Positions 18,288-26,440 are shown, counted from the first letter of the stretch. The stretch is DNA of 64,000 nt from Candidatus Promineifilum breve (GCF_900066015.1 NZ_LN890655.1:2024726-2088725); one strand, 5' to 3'. The notes: a model not told the origin generated them from the letters alone. Translations and numbers: made by a program.

Positions 18288-18923
18288 TTATATCCCCCCC
18301 GTCGCCACGAGGAGGGTGAAGGTGACGATGAACCAGTGGATGAGCCACGGGTAGACGAACGAGCGCGTCTGCCAGGCGATGTAGCCGAAGGCCGCGCCGC
18401 CGAAGAGGGTGCTCAGCGTCTCCAGTTCCGGCTTGCCCAGGTGCATGAAGGCGAAGGGCACGGCTTGCAGGAAGATGGCCGCCCCCGGCCCAAAGGCGCG
18501 GGCGAAGGCGAACAGGGCCAACCCACGCCAGATGAACTCCCAGCCGAATAGCTCCACGCCATTGAGCAGCGTGACCGGCAACAGGCCGTCGGCCGCCTTT
18601 TCGGTGTAGAAGACGCGCATGGCCGGGGTGCGGGCCACGAACCACAGGATGAGGGCCATGCCGCCGCAGGCGGCGACGGTGTAGAGCAGCCCGCGCCGCC
18701 GGTCGCCCAGCCCAAAGCCGAAATTCGATAGCGGTTCGCGGTATACCAGCCAGATGAACAGCACCGAGCCGACGAAGTAGAACAGGAAGCGATCCCAGGC
18801 CTTCACGCCGGTGGGGCTGTGGCCGTAGTAATCGAGCATGGGCACGATGGTGCAGTAGATGATGAGCAGGGTCAGGCGCACGTCGAAGGTGACGCCGCCG
18901 AGGGTGATGTGGCCGTCTCTCAT
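18288..18923 (-). CDS. CPBP-family intramembrane metalloprotease
   Basis: A 211-residue, multi-helix membrane protein. The family's motif 1 appears as GWEFIWRGLALF (the E-x3-R glutamate and arginine), motif 2 as AFMHLGKPELE (His), and motif 3 as a late His in PWLIHWFIV. Known: CPBP (Rce1/Abi) proteins are membrane-embedded proteases, some linked to bacteriocin self-immunity. The start at 18923 is preferred to an upstream in-frame ATG that lies within a terminator. A TATAAT at 18933-18938 (reverse) leaves only about 9 nt to this ATG, suggesting a very short 5' leader. Confidence 0.85.
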   Translation of the reverse strand: MRDGHITLGGVTFDVRLTLLIIYCTIVPMLDYYGHSPTGVKAWDRFLFYFVGSVLFIWLVYREPLSNFGFGLGDRRRGLLYTVAACGGMALILWFVARTPAMRVFYTEKAADGLLPVTLLNGVELFGWEFIWRGLALFAFARAFGPGAAIFLQAVPFAFMHLGKPELETLSTLFGGAAFGYIAWQTRSFVYPWLIHWFIVTFTLLVATGGI

Positions 18924-18943
18924 AGCCTGCCCATTATAACGAA

Positions 18944-18976
18944 ACGTGCCCTGTTTTTCGCAGAAACAGGGCACGT
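18944..18976 (-). terminator. Intrinsic terminator after SWIM gene
   Basis: ACGTGCCCTGTTT pairs with AAACAGGGCACGT over a 7-nt loop, followed on the reverse strand by TTCGTTAT. It separates the SWIM gene from the CPBP gene. Confidence 0.75.
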
Positions 18977-19005
18977 CTGGGTATGAGGTTGTGCGGTTGC
19001 GCCGG

Positions 19006-19254
19006 TTAGGCCGGAACGCCTAGCTCGACCATACTACCGAGAATGCGTTCCATCGCCATCGTATGACTGCACACCTGATGTGAGACGAAGTAGTTGCAGT
19101 CACAGTCCCAGTGACCGTCATCGTACTTCACCTGGTGAGTCGCGTCGTTCTCACCCAGGATGCTCACCTGGAGGGATTGAAAATGGATGCGTTCGTCTCG
19201 CTCGGCCGCGTAGATTTTCGCTTTTTCAATCTTGCCGATCATACCATAATCCAT
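19006..19254 (-). CDS. Small SWIM-type zinc-finger protein
   Basis: An 82-residue protein. The C-terminal half has CDC, then VCSH, spaced as CxCx8CxH (CDCNYFVSHQVCSH), the SWIM zinc-finger pattern. The N-terminal half (EKAKIYAAERDERIHFQSLQ) is a beta-hairpin-like segment often seen before SWIM domains. Known: SWIM domains bind nucleic acids or proteins, and occur in transposases, SNF2 helicases and recombination factors. Here it stands alone. AGGAG lies 8 nt before the ATG. The only promoter seen is upstream of a tiny ORF and a terminator (19302-19411), so its expression may rely on read-through. Confidence 0.8.
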   Translation of the reverse strand: MDYGMIGKIEKAKIYAAERDERIHFQSLQVSILGENDATHQVKYDDGHWDCDCNYFVSHQVCSHTMAMERILGSMVELGVPA

Positions 19255-19301
19255 TGCGTTTATCTCCTCTGAAACTACTTTGAACGACCCTCTGCTGCCA
19301 A

Positions 19302-19329
19302 TAAAAAACGCACGCGGTGAGGCGTGCGT
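19302..19329 (-). terminator. Intrinsic terminator or attenuator upstream of SWIM gene
   Basis: Reverse strand: stem ACGCACGC / GCGTGCGT with loop CTCACC, then five more T residues. The 5' side of the stem begins immediately after the stop codon of the 15-codon ORF at 19330. Confidence 0.8.
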
Positions 19330-19377
19330 CTAGAGACCTATGAAATTGTTGGCTGCTAAAATTATCTTCAGCACCAT
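19330..19377 (-). CDS. Putative leaderless 15-residue leader peptide
   Basis: ATG at 19377 opens MVLKIILAANNFIGL and stops with TAG at 19330. The -10 box (19384-19389) ends 6 nt before the ATG, so transcription should begin at or next to the start codon. The stop codon abuts the terminator stem, so a ribosome that reaches the end would cover its 5' arm. Inference: translation of this ORF controls read-through into the SWIM gene. It could instead be chance within a short (about 75 nt) RNA. Confidence 0.4.
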   Translation of the reverse strand: MVLKIILAANNFIGL

Positions 19378-19383
19378 GCCCTT

Positions 19384-19411
19384 AGTATACAAGAGGCCCT
19401 ATCGCTGTCAA
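19384..19411 (-). promoter_or_regulatory. Strong sigma-70 promoter upstream of leader ORF and SWIM gene
   Basis: TTGACA (19406-19411), 16-bp spacer, TATACT (19384-19389) on the reverse strand. Confidence 0.75.
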
Positions 19412-19473
19412 CCTTGCCAGGCGACGACTCACCTACGATCCGGGTGGCAATTGCGGGGCAAGTGGGGGCGGGG

Positions 19474-21957
19474 CTAGTCCTTTAGTACCACGGCCGCCAG
19501 GCGCAACGTGTCGGCCAGCCAGCGGCCGTCGTCGCCCACCAGTTGCAGCCGCCGCTCAATCGTCGGGTCTATCAGCGCGATCTCCACGGTGTAGGCGCCG
19601 GGCGGCCGGGCCGGATCGGGGCCGAGGCTGTGGCGCTGGGTCACCACCTCGCCCGGCGGCAGGACGGGCAGCGTCCGTAGCGCGCTATAGACGACATTGC
19701 CGGCCTCGTCGAGCAGGCGGAACTCTGTCTCGTAGGCCGACGCCGCGTCGCCCGACGCCCCGTCGCCGGCGGCTTGCCAGTGGAGCGTAATCACCAGCGG
19801 CTCGCCGGGGCCGAGGACGCGCCGGTCGTACTCGTAGCCCAGCAGATGCACCACATCTTCAAAGTTATAGCGCCCGGCGTTGGGCAGCGGCGCGGCCGGG
19901 TCGCTGGGTTGCAGTGCCAGTTCGCCCAGGGTGAAGCTATCGCCCAGGCCCGCGCCCGTCGCCCCGTCGGTGACGCCCAGCCGGTAGCCCTCCGGCGCGT
20001 AGAAGCCGACGCGCAGGATGGCGTTGGCCGGCACGTAGGCCGTCTCCGGCACGTAGAGGCTAAGCCGTTCGACGAAACGGTCGCCCGGCCGCCATTGGCT
20101 GCTGGGGAAGTTGCCCAGGCCGGGGTAGGTGTCGCGCTGGGCGACCATCGCCCCGCTGTCGGCGTCGCTGAGGTGGACGAAGAGGAGGTAGTCGCCCGGC
20201 GGTTGGCCGGTCACTTCCCAGAATAGCTCGATGGCGATTGGCTCGCCGGGTGTCACCACCGCACGATCGACGGTATAGCCGCGCAAGGCCACGAACGTGT
20301 CGAAACGGATATCGACCGGGTTGGGCAAGGCGGCGTCAGCAGGGTAGCTTGCCGGCCGCGCATAGGCCGGGGCCAGATAGCCGAACAGGGCGATGAGGGC
20401 CAGGGAGAGCATGAAACCGTTGGCGGCGAGGGCGAGGTAGGTGGCGGGTGGCGGGTGGCGGGTGGCGGGTGTGGCAGCGCCTTCACTCGTCGATTGTGGA
20501 TTGTCACTCGCCCCTATCAGCAGACTTAACCCATAGAAGATCAACACCGCCAGCGACGACAGCGCCGGGAAGAAGAAGCGGCCCATCGGCCCGGCGGGGC
20601 TGACCAGCAGGTAGTTGAAAAGGACGGCGAAGAAGATGGCGACGTTGAGGGAAAGCAGAAGCAGGGGGGCAGGGGAGCGGGGGTGCAGGGGGGAATGATC
20701 GGATTCCGCTGCTTTTCCTAGGGGACGAAAGTCGTCGCTACCGGAGGGTGGCGTCATGCGGGCGCTCTGCTTCACCCCTGCTCCCCTGCGCCCCTGCACC
20801 CCTGCTCTTACGTAACCGGCAATGGCTAACAACAGAACCACGAACAACGCGCCATACATCCACGCCGGCAACGGTATCTGACCGTAGCCGAAGCGGCCCC
20901 ACAGGCTGGTCCAGGCGTAGGGCAACTCCGACACGGCCAGGGCGAAGCTGTCGCGCGGGTCGCGCACGCCCCATAGCTCGGTCAGGCGCTCGATGCCCGT
21001 CGGCTCGCCGTAGAGCAGCATATTGCGGCCGAACCACCACCCGGACAGCAGCGTGGCGACGCCGACGATGAGCAAGTTCACCACCACCCACTGCCGCCAC
21101 TGGCCGCGCCGCCAGGCGACCCAGGTCACGGCCGCTTCAATGACCACGATAATGGCCGCCAGATTGAACTTGCTGAGCAGCGCCAGACCATAGAGCGCCC
21201 CCAGAATCGCGCCCCAGCGCCACGACAGACCGCGCTCGTCGCGCAGCAGCCGCACGCAGGCATAGATGACCGCCGCCCCGGCCGCCGCGGCGATGACGTC
21301 GTTATTGATGGCCGCGGCCAGATAGAGGAACATCGGATTGAAGGCCACGAAGGCGGCCGACCCGGCGGCCAGCGCCGGCCGGGCGGGCCAGATGACTCGC
21401 GCCGTGGCCCACGTCAGCCAGACGGTCAGCGCGCCGAACAGCAGATTGACGACCCGCGCCAGATGGGCGGCCAGCGCATCGCCGCGCCAGGGGAAGGCCT
21501 CGTCCGGGCCGTGGAGATACTGGTTCTTATTGTCGCGCCCCACTTCCCAGTAGCGATAAGCCCAGAAGGGATTGCCCGGCGGGGCGTAGCAGACATCGCG
21601 GCCGGTCTCGATCCAGAAGGTCGCCAGCGCAGCGGCGGCGTAATAGAGCGGCGGGTGATGCCCCTGCACGGTGCAGTCCAGGCCACTGCCCTCGCCCTGC
21701 ACCGGCAGCGAGCGGCGCTGGATGAGGTGCTGCACGAAGCGGTAGTGGCGCAGCTCGTCGGTGGCCTCGTGCAGCGGATTCACGGCGCTATAGGCGAAGC
21801 CGAGGAGCAAAAAGAGAACGAGGATGGCGGCGAGGGGCCAGTGGCGAGTGGCGGGTAGCGGGTGGCGCGTGGCGAGTGGCGAATTCTCTTCATTCGTAAT
21901 TCGTAATTCGTAATTCGTAATTTCTGCCGTGGTCGGCCGTCCGTCGTCGGTGGTCAT
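19474..21957 (-). CDS. GT-C type membrane glycosyltransferase-like protein, third gene of operon
   Basis: An 827-residue protein. ATG at 21957 overlaps the upstream stop as ATGA, so it is translationally coupled; longer reading upstream lies inside the neighbouring gene. The N-terminal 40 residues are encoded by repeat DNA (ITNYELRITN, then ATRHPLPATRH). After the first helix comes the acidic motif EATDELRHYRF expected of GT-C enzymes. About ten helices follow. The C-terminal 330 residues are soluble and beta-rich, with two similar jelly-roll-like units (GEPIAIELFWEVTG, GEPLVITLHWQAAG). A repeat block interrupts residues about 385-433. Inference: transfers sugar from a polyprenyl carrier at the outer membrane face. 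Acceptor unknown. Confidence 0.82.
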   Translation of the reverse strand: MTTDDGRPTTAEITNYELRITNEENSPLATRHPLPATRHWPLAAILVLFLLLGFAYSAVNPLHEATDELRHYRFVQHLIQRRSLPVQGEGSGLDCTVQGHHPPLYYAAAALATFWIETGRDVCYAPPGNPFWAYRYWEVGRDNKNQYLHGPDEAFPWRGDALAAHLARVVNLLFGALTVWLTWATARVIWPARPALAAGSAAFVAFNPMFLYLAAAINNDVIAAAAGAAVIYACVRLLRDERGLSWRWGAILGALYGLALLSKFNLAAIIVVIEAAVTWVAWRRGQWRQWVVVNLLIVGVATLLSGWWFGRNMLLYGEPTGIERLTELWGVRDPRDSFALAVSELPYAWTSLWGRFGYGQIPLPAWMYGALFVVLLLAIAGYVRAGVQGRRGAGVKQSARMTPPSGSDDFRPLGKAAESDHSPLHPRSPAPLLLLSLNVAIFFAVLFNYLLVSPAGPMGRFFFPALSSLAVLIFYGLSLLIGASDNPQSTSEGAATPATRHPPPATYLALAANGFMLSLALIALFGYLAPAYARPASYPADAALPNPVDIRFDTFVALRGYTVDRAVVTPGEPIAIELFWEVTGQPPGDYLLFVHLSDADSGAMVAQRDTYPGLGNFPSSQWRPGDRFVERLSLYVPETAYVPANAILRVGFYAPEGYRLGVTDGATGAGLGDSFTLGELALQPSDPAAPLPNAGRYNFEDVVHLLGYEYDRRVLGPGEPLVITLHWQAAGDGASGDAASAYETEFRLLDEAGNVVYSALRTLPVLPPGEVVTQRHSLGPDPARPPGAYTVEIALIDPTIERRLQLVGDDGRWLADTLRLAAVVLKD
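20440..20476. repeat. GTGGCGG heptamer block inside GT-C gene
   Basis: Five GTGGCGG-type units in tandem, in frame (residues about 495-506 of the 19474-21957 product), coding ATRHPPPATY-like sequence. Confidence 0.8.
20661..20806. repeat. GCAGGGG octamer palindrome inside GT-C gene
   Basis: Left half: 8-bp units such as GCAGGGGG and AGCGGGGG. Right half: the complement (CCCCTGCT, CCCCTGCA). About 75 bp of other sequence lies between. In frame, codons about 385-433. Confidence 0.85.
21838..21924. repeat. Compound GTGGCGA + GTAATTC heptamer repeat at GT-C N-terminus
   Basis: GTGGCGA/GTAGCGG units, then GTAATTC iterated four times. In frame, encoding residues about 12-40, including ITNYELRITN. 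Confidence 0.85.
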
Positions 21958-24083
21958 TTCTGGTTTAGCTCCAGGGTGACGCGATCCGCCCCGTCCGTGG
22001 TGGGGATGCGCGCGCCGGTCAATGGATCGTAGAGGCCGAAGATGACCGTCGCCGCGGCCGCGCCATCCGGCGCGATCAGGTAGTGGCGTTGCAGAAAGGC
22101 ATCGCCGGGCCATAGCGTCTGCGGATCGACCCACAGGCCATCGTCGCCGGCCACCATGCCGCCCGCGCCGTCCAGCAGTTGGGCGAAGACGGCCAGCCGT
22201 GGCCCGGAATAGACGCCCGGCGGCGGCGGGTTGCTGACCAGGGGGATGTCGGGTAAGTCCAGTTCGCCCTCCAGCCGCCAGACCAGTTCCAGCGTGCCGG
22301 TCGCCGGGTCATAGGCCGCCGCCGACCAGCACAGGCCGTTGGCGAAGCACAGCGGGGCCTCGTTCAGCCACACCTGCCCCTCGGTCAGCAGCGGCGTGAC
22401 CGGCGGGGCAACGCGGGTCAGGGTGTAGCCGCCGGCCAGCAGCGCGTCCTGGGGCAGCGGCTCGAATACGGCGGCGAAGGGGGATTCGACGGCCGGGAAG
22501 CCGCTGAAGCTGACGTCGGGCCACAGCAGCAGCGCCCGCTCGGCGTTGTACCAGCGCGGCCGCACGTCCGCCCCGTCCAGCGCCAGCTCGAGGGCGATGC
22601 GGTTCCACGGCCCGGCCAGCGGCCCGGTGATGCCGAAATCGGCCGGCCAGGGAGCGGCCGGATCGCGGACGATGAAGGCGGCCACGTCCTCCACGTCGGC
22701 ATGGTAGAGGAAGCGCACCATGCCCCGCGCCGGCCATTCGACGAAGTAGGCGCGCAGGTCGCGGGCGGCCGTCGCGCCGATGAGGACGGCCGCGGCCAGC
22801 CCGGCCAACAGGTGGCGGCGTCGGGCGGGCCATCGCGCCCACCCGGCCACGACCCCCACCGGCAGCGCGGCCAGGAGGTAGAAGGCGGGCTGGGCCAGAA
22901 TGACGTGGCCCAGGCTGGCCGGCGGCACACTGAGCACGGCCGGAGCGATGCCGCCCAGCCACCAGATGAGCAGGAAAGCCGAGGCGTCTGCCGGCGGATA
23001 GAAACCGGGTTTTTTCTTGAAAACCCGGTTTCTTACTCCTGATCCAACACTCCCCAACGCCAAAGCCACACCCACCCAAAACAACACCGCGCCCACAACC
23101 CCAAACACCGGCCGGTCAGGAATATTGTAAAGCCATTCAGGATCACCCGCCGCGTGGGCCATGGTCAGCGCGGCCACGGCATGGTCGACCAGCGGCCCAA
23201 AGTTGCCCGCCCGCGCCTCGACCACCGGCACGGCCACTTCGCCGACGCGCCCCTCGGCCGCGGGCTGGGCGGCCACGGCCAGCAGCAGCGGCGCGGCCAC
23301 GGCGGCGGTCACGGCGGCCATGACCAGCAGCCCGCGCCACTTGCCCCGCAATCGCCCCGGCGCGACCAGCAGCAGATAGCCGACAAACGCCGCCGGTACC
23401 AACGGCGCGCCGCGCGAGGCGAAGTAGCTATGGAAGCCGAGGCCGAGGAAGAGGCCGGAGGCGGCGAAGGGGAGCAGGGGGGCAGGGGAGCGGGGGTGCA
23501 GGGGTGCAGGGGCGCTCTTGTCTCCCCTGCTCCCCTGCACCCCTGCCCCCCTGCCCGCTTCCATTGCCTTCCAGAACCAGAAGAAAGCCACCAACGCCAA
23601 CACCGGCGTCAAACTATGGCGGATGCCGACGCGGGAGTACATGAGGCCCCAGAAGCTGACCGCCAGCAGGGTCGCCGCCGACAGCCCCACGGCCGCGCCG
23701 AACAGGCGTCGCCCCAGCGCGTAGGTTAGCGGCACGGCCAGCGTGCCCAGCACGGCCGACAGCAGGCGAATGCCCAGGCCGGTGGGGCCGAAGAGGGCCA
23801 GGAAAACGGCGTTGAGGGCGTGATAGAGCGCCTCATGGCCGGAGGCGTCGGCGTAGTAGAAGGCCAGGTCGCCGCCCAGGATGTTGCGCGAGATGACCAG
23901 CGACTCGATCAGCTCATCGTCGCGCCAGCCGGGCGGGAAGCTCTCCAGCGCCCAGACGCGCAGGCCGAAGCCCAGCAGGGTGATCAGCGCGGCCCACGTC
24001 GCCGGGCGGCGGGCCAGGCTGCCCAGCAGTTCGCGGCCGGGGTGGGTGCGCGGCGCGGGCTGGTAGATGGTCACGTTATTCAT
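21954..24083 (-). CDS. GT-C type membrane glycosyltransferase, second gene of operon
   Basis: A 709-residue protein. Its ATG overlaps the preceding stop by 8 bp. The catalytic-loop acidic pair is in PPGWRDDELIESL (about residues 52-64), after the first helix (TWAALITLLGFGLRVWALE). About 12 helices run to residue 420, then a soluble, beta-rich C-terminal domain. It aligns by eye with the neighbouring 24076-26280 and 30092-32293 products. Two in-frame repeat insertions are seen: octamer family B (about 177-205) and palindrome family A (about 351-362, RNRVFKKKPGF). Known: GT-C enzymes (PMT/ArnT/STT3-like) use lipid-linked sugars. Donor and acceptor cannot be told. Confidence 0.87.
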   Translation of the reverse strand: MNNVTIYQPAPRTHPGRELLGSLARRPATWAALITLLGFGLRVWALESFPPGWRDDELIESLVISRNILGGDLAFYYADASGHEALYHALNAVFLALFGPTGLGIRLLSAVLGTLAVPLTYALGRRLFGAAVGLSAATLLAVSFWGLMYSRVGIRHSLTPVLALVAFFWFWKAMEAGRGAGVQGSRGDKSAPAPLHPRSPAPLLPFAASGLFLGLGFHSYFASRGAPLVPAAFVGYLLLVAPGRLRGKWRGLLVMAAVTAAVAAPLLLAVAAQPAAEGRVGEVAVPVVEARAGNFGPLVDHAVAALTMAHAAGDPEWLYNIPDRPVFGVVGAVLFWVGVALALGSVGSGVRNRVFKKKPGFYPPADASAFLLIWWLGGIAPAVLSVPPASLGHVILAQPAFYLLAALPVGVVAGWARWPARRRHLLAGLAAAVLIGATAARDLRAYFVEWPARGMVRFLYHADVEDVAAFIVRDPAAPWPADFGITGPLAGPWNRIALELALDGADVRPRWYNAERALLLWPDVSFSGFPAVESPFAAVFEPLPQDALLAGGYTLTRVAPPVTPLLTEGQVWLNEAPLCFANGLCWSAAAYDPATGTLELVWRLEGELDLPDIPLVSNPPPPGVYSGPRLAVFAQLLDGAGGMVAGDDGLWVDPQTLWPGDAFLQRHYLIAPDGAAAATVIFGLYDPLTGARIPTTDGADRVTLELNQK
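23001..23032. repeat. Palindromic element family A, copy 3, in frame inside GT-C gene
   Basis: Arms GAAACCGGGTTTT and AAAACCCGGTTTC, identical to copy 1. In this gene's frame it encodes RNRVFKKKPGF within a loop between helices. Confidence 0.9.
23470..23555. repeat. GCAGGGG octamer palindrome inside GT-C gene
   Basis: AGCAGGGG, GGCAGGGG, AGCGGGGG, TGCAGGGG units, then complementary CCCCTGCT/CCCCTGCA units. In frame (residues about 177-205), coding GAGVQGSRG and APLHPRSPAPLLP. Confidence 0.88.
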
Positions 24084-26280
24084 CGACCACCGTCACCGTT
24101 GTCAAGTTGACGCTATCCCGCCCCTCGTCCGTCATCAGCCGCCGGCTGTCGTCGCGGGTGTAGACGCCCACGACCAGCGGATACTCGCCGGGCGGTGCGT
24201 CCGCCGGGATGGTCAGGCTGTGCAGTTGCAGCAGCACGTCGCCGCTGACCCATGCCTCGCCCGGCGCGCCCAGGCCGTCGGCCACAGCTAGCAGTTGGCC
24301 CGGCCCGGTCAGATGGGCGAAGAGCGACGCCTCCGGCAGCGGCGCGAGCAAGCGCCAGGCGGTCACGAGGGTCAGCACGTCGCCCGGCCGGGCGGCGGTG
24401 GCGCTCAATTCGTAGCCCAGCAGTTCCACGTGGTCGCCAAAGCGCGCGGCCCGTGGTTGAACGACCGGCGTCGCCCCGTCCAGCGCGTAGACGCGCACCG
24501 GCCGGTCGAGATCATCGGGCCGCAGGGGCAACTCGTCCACCAGCGTGGCCCCGGCCAGGTAGGGCTGCAACGCGGTCGGAATGGGCGTGAAGCCGGGGAT
24601 GAGCAGCAGGCTATCGGCCGCGCCGGGCAGGATGAGGCTCTGGCGGCCGTCGAACCAGCGCGGCTGAACGGCCGGATCGCGCAGCGTCAGCAAGGCCACG
24701 GCCGGGGTATGGTAGCGGCCGGGGGTGATGGTGGAGACGGCCGCCGCGCCCGCGCCCCGTTCGTCCAGATAGCGCAGCGCGGCCACCATCGTCGTCTCGT
24801 ACTGCACCCGCACCTCCGGCGCATTGGCCCAGCGGACGAAGTAGTCGCGGGCGGTTACGGCCGCAAGGGTGGTGAAGACGATAAGAGCGGCGAGGGGCAG
24901 GTAGCGGGTGGCGGGTGGCAAGTGGCGAGTGGCGGGTAGCGGGTGGCGAGTGGCGCTTTCCGAATTCGTAATTCGTAATTCGTAATTCGTAATTTGCTTG
25001 CCCGTCATTCGCCGCAGCACGACATTGTAGCCCGCCACCAGCGCCAGCGCCGGAAACAGGTAGAGTACCGGCTGCGCGCCGATGGCCTGGGTCATGCTGA
25101 GGCCGGGGCCGGTGACCAGCACCGGAGCGAAGCCGAGGAGCAGCCAGAGCAGGGCCAAGAATGCGCCGGGCGCGGCCGCGTCCGCGAAACCGAGTTTCTT
25201 CTTGGAAACTCGGTTTCTCGCTGCGGCCAACCAGCCGGCAATCACTAACCCCACGTAAAACAACACCCCCATCACCGGCCCCAGAAACGGCTTGCCGGGC
25301 AGGTTGTAGCGCCACGTCCGGTCGCCCTCAATCGTAAACAGTCGCAGCGCGCCGCGGGCGTTGGCCCATAGCGGGGCCAGGTCGCCGCCGGCCGCGGCCC
25401 GCAGCGGCGCGCTCAGTTCATCGATGCGCGCCTCCAGCCCCGGATGGTTCGCCAGATAAAGGAACAGCGGCGCGGCCACCAGAACGGCCACCAACAGCGT
25501 CAGCCCCAGCCCGGCCCACACCCGCCGCGCGGCCACCAACCCGCGCCCGGCCACAAGCAGATAAAGCGCCAAGGCCGGCAAGGCCAGCCACATGACGCGG
25601 GCGGGGATGTAGGTGTAGAACGTCAGGCCCAGCAGGAGGCCGGAGGAGGCGAAGAAGAGCAGGGGAGCGGGGGAGCGGGGGAGCAGGGGAGATCGCGTTC
25701 TCCCCTGCCCCCCTGCCCCCCTGCTCCCCTGCGCGTCAGCCCACAACCCTTGCCAATAGAACAACACCGCCAACGCGAACACCGCCGGCAACGTGATCGA
25801 GCGCAGCGCCTGCCGCCCGGCCATCAGCGGCCAGAAGCCCACGGCCAGCCCGGCGGCCGTCAGCAGCGCCACCGGCCGGCCGAACGCCCGCCGCGCCCAG
25901 GCATAGGTGGCGGCGATCAGCAACAGGCTGAAGTAGACCGACGTAAGACGCGCGGCGAGGATCGTCGGCCCCGTGCCGGCCATGAGCAGAGCCGTAGCGT
26001 AGTCATAGAGCGGTTCGCGGCCGTAGCCGACGGTGAAGTAGAGAGCGCGCGCGCCGTTGACGATCTCCCAGGCGGTCAGGCCGTGGTCGGCTTCGTCATG
26101 GGTCATTCCGGGAGGAATGCTGGTCATTCCAGGAGGAATGCCGGTCATTTCCGGAGGATTATTCGCTAAGGCGAACAGGCGCAATGCGGCGGCCACCAGC
26201 AGGATCAGAGTAATCCAGCCCACTTGCCGAAGATGTCGCGTTGCTGGGTCATTGGCCCGCCCTGGCGCTATGTGTACCAT
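24076..26280 (-). CDS. GT-C type membrane glycosyltransferase, first gene of operon
   Basis: A 734-residue protein with about 12 helices and a soluble C-terminal beta domain of 250 residues (LVTAWRLLAPLPEASLFAHL). The acidic motif is in PPGMTHDEADHGL (about residue 62); just before it a 7-residue unit (MTGIPPG, MTSIPPG) is duplicated. Three repeat insertions are in frame: octamer B (about 184-208), palindrome A (about 355-366, RNRVSKKKLGF), and compound heptamers (about 430-461, ITNYELRITN). Closest relative in the window is 30092-32293. Inference: flips no lipid itself but transfers sugar at the outer membrane face. First gene of a three-gene overlapping operon. Confidence 0.87.
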   Translation of the reverse strand: MVHIAPGRANDPATRHLRQVGWITLILLVAAALRLFALANNPPEMTGIPPGMTSIPPGMTHDEADHGLTAWEIVNGARALYFTVGYGREPLYDYATALLMAGTGPTILAARLTSVYFSLLLIAATYAWARRAFGRPVALLTAAGLAVGFWPLMAGRQALRSITLPAVFALAVLFYWQGLWADAQGSRGAGGQGRTRSPLLPRSPAPLLFFASSGLLLGLTFYTYIPARVMWLALPALALYLLVAGRGLVAARRVWAGLGLTLLVAVLVAAPLFLYLANHPGLEARIDELSAPLRAAAGGDLAPLWANARGALRLFTIEGDRTWRYNLPGKPFLGPVMGVLFYVGLVIAGWLAAARNRVSKKKLGFADAAAPGAFLALLWLLLGFAPVLVTGPGLSMTQAIGAQPVLYLFPALALVAGYNVVLRRMTGKQITNYELRITNSESATRHPLPATRHLPPATRYLPLAALIVFTTLAAVTARDYFVRWANAPEVRVQYETTMVAALRYLDERGAGAAAVSTITPGRYHTPAVALLTLRDPAVQPRWFDGRQSLILPGAADSLLLIPGFTPIPTALQPYLAGATLVDELPLRPDDLDRPVRVYALDGATPVVQPRAARFGDHVELLGYELSATAARPGDVLTLVTAWRLLAPLPEASLFAHLTGPGQLLAVADGLGAPGEAWVSGDVLLQLHSLTIPADAPPGEYPLVVGVYTRDDSRRLMTDEGRDSVNLTTVTVVDE
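24898..24994. repeat. Compound GTGGCGG + GTAATTC heptamer repeat inside GT-C gene
   Basis: GTGGCGG/GTAGCGG/GTGGCGA units and then GTAATTC iterated four times, in the same order as at 21838-21924. In frame at residues about 430-461. Confidence 0.88.
25186..25217. repeat. Palindromic element family A, copy 4, in frame inside GT-C gene
   Basis: Arms GAAACCGAGTTTC and GAAACTCGGTTTC around TTCTTG. Both arms carry matched T-to-C/A-to-G changes relative to other copies, so pairing is kept. Encodes RNRVSKKKLGF. Confidence 0.88.
25658..25732. repeat. GCAGGGG octamer palindrome inside GT-C gene
   Basis: AGCAGGGG and AGCGGGGG units, then complementary CCCCTGCC/CCCCTGCT units. In frame at residues about 184-208, coding GSRGAGGQG and RSPLLPRSPAPLL. 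Confidence 0.88.
26101..26163. repeat. 21-bp tandem duplication at GT-C catalytic loop
   Basis: Three 21-bp units beginning GGTCATTCC/GGTCATTTC; two are nearly identical. They encode MTGIPPG MTSIPPG MT directly before HDEAD. Confidence 0.85.
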
Positions 26281-26382
26281 GCTAAGGGGTGATGATAGCG
26301 GCGGGCCGGAGAGGGGGCAACTACGCTAAACAGGCGATCACCCGCCTGATGGGCCACGGCGCGGCCGGCAATGGCGCGGCAA

Positions 26383-26416
26383 TAAAAAACGCCGCACGGA
26401 CGAGCGTGCGGCGTTG
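26383..26416 (-). terminator. Intrinsic terminator of the infC-rpmI-rplT operon
   Basis: Reverse strand: AACGCCGCACG pairs with CGTGCGGCGTT over a 6-nt loop, followed by TTTTTATT. Confidence 0.88.
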
Positions 26417-26440
26417 GGACAATCGGGGGTTAGATGTGAA

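Noticed and set aside
21958-22134. N-terminal extension of the third GT-C protein
   Set aside because: Overlaps the preceding gene; the ATGA overlap at 21954-21957 is a better start.
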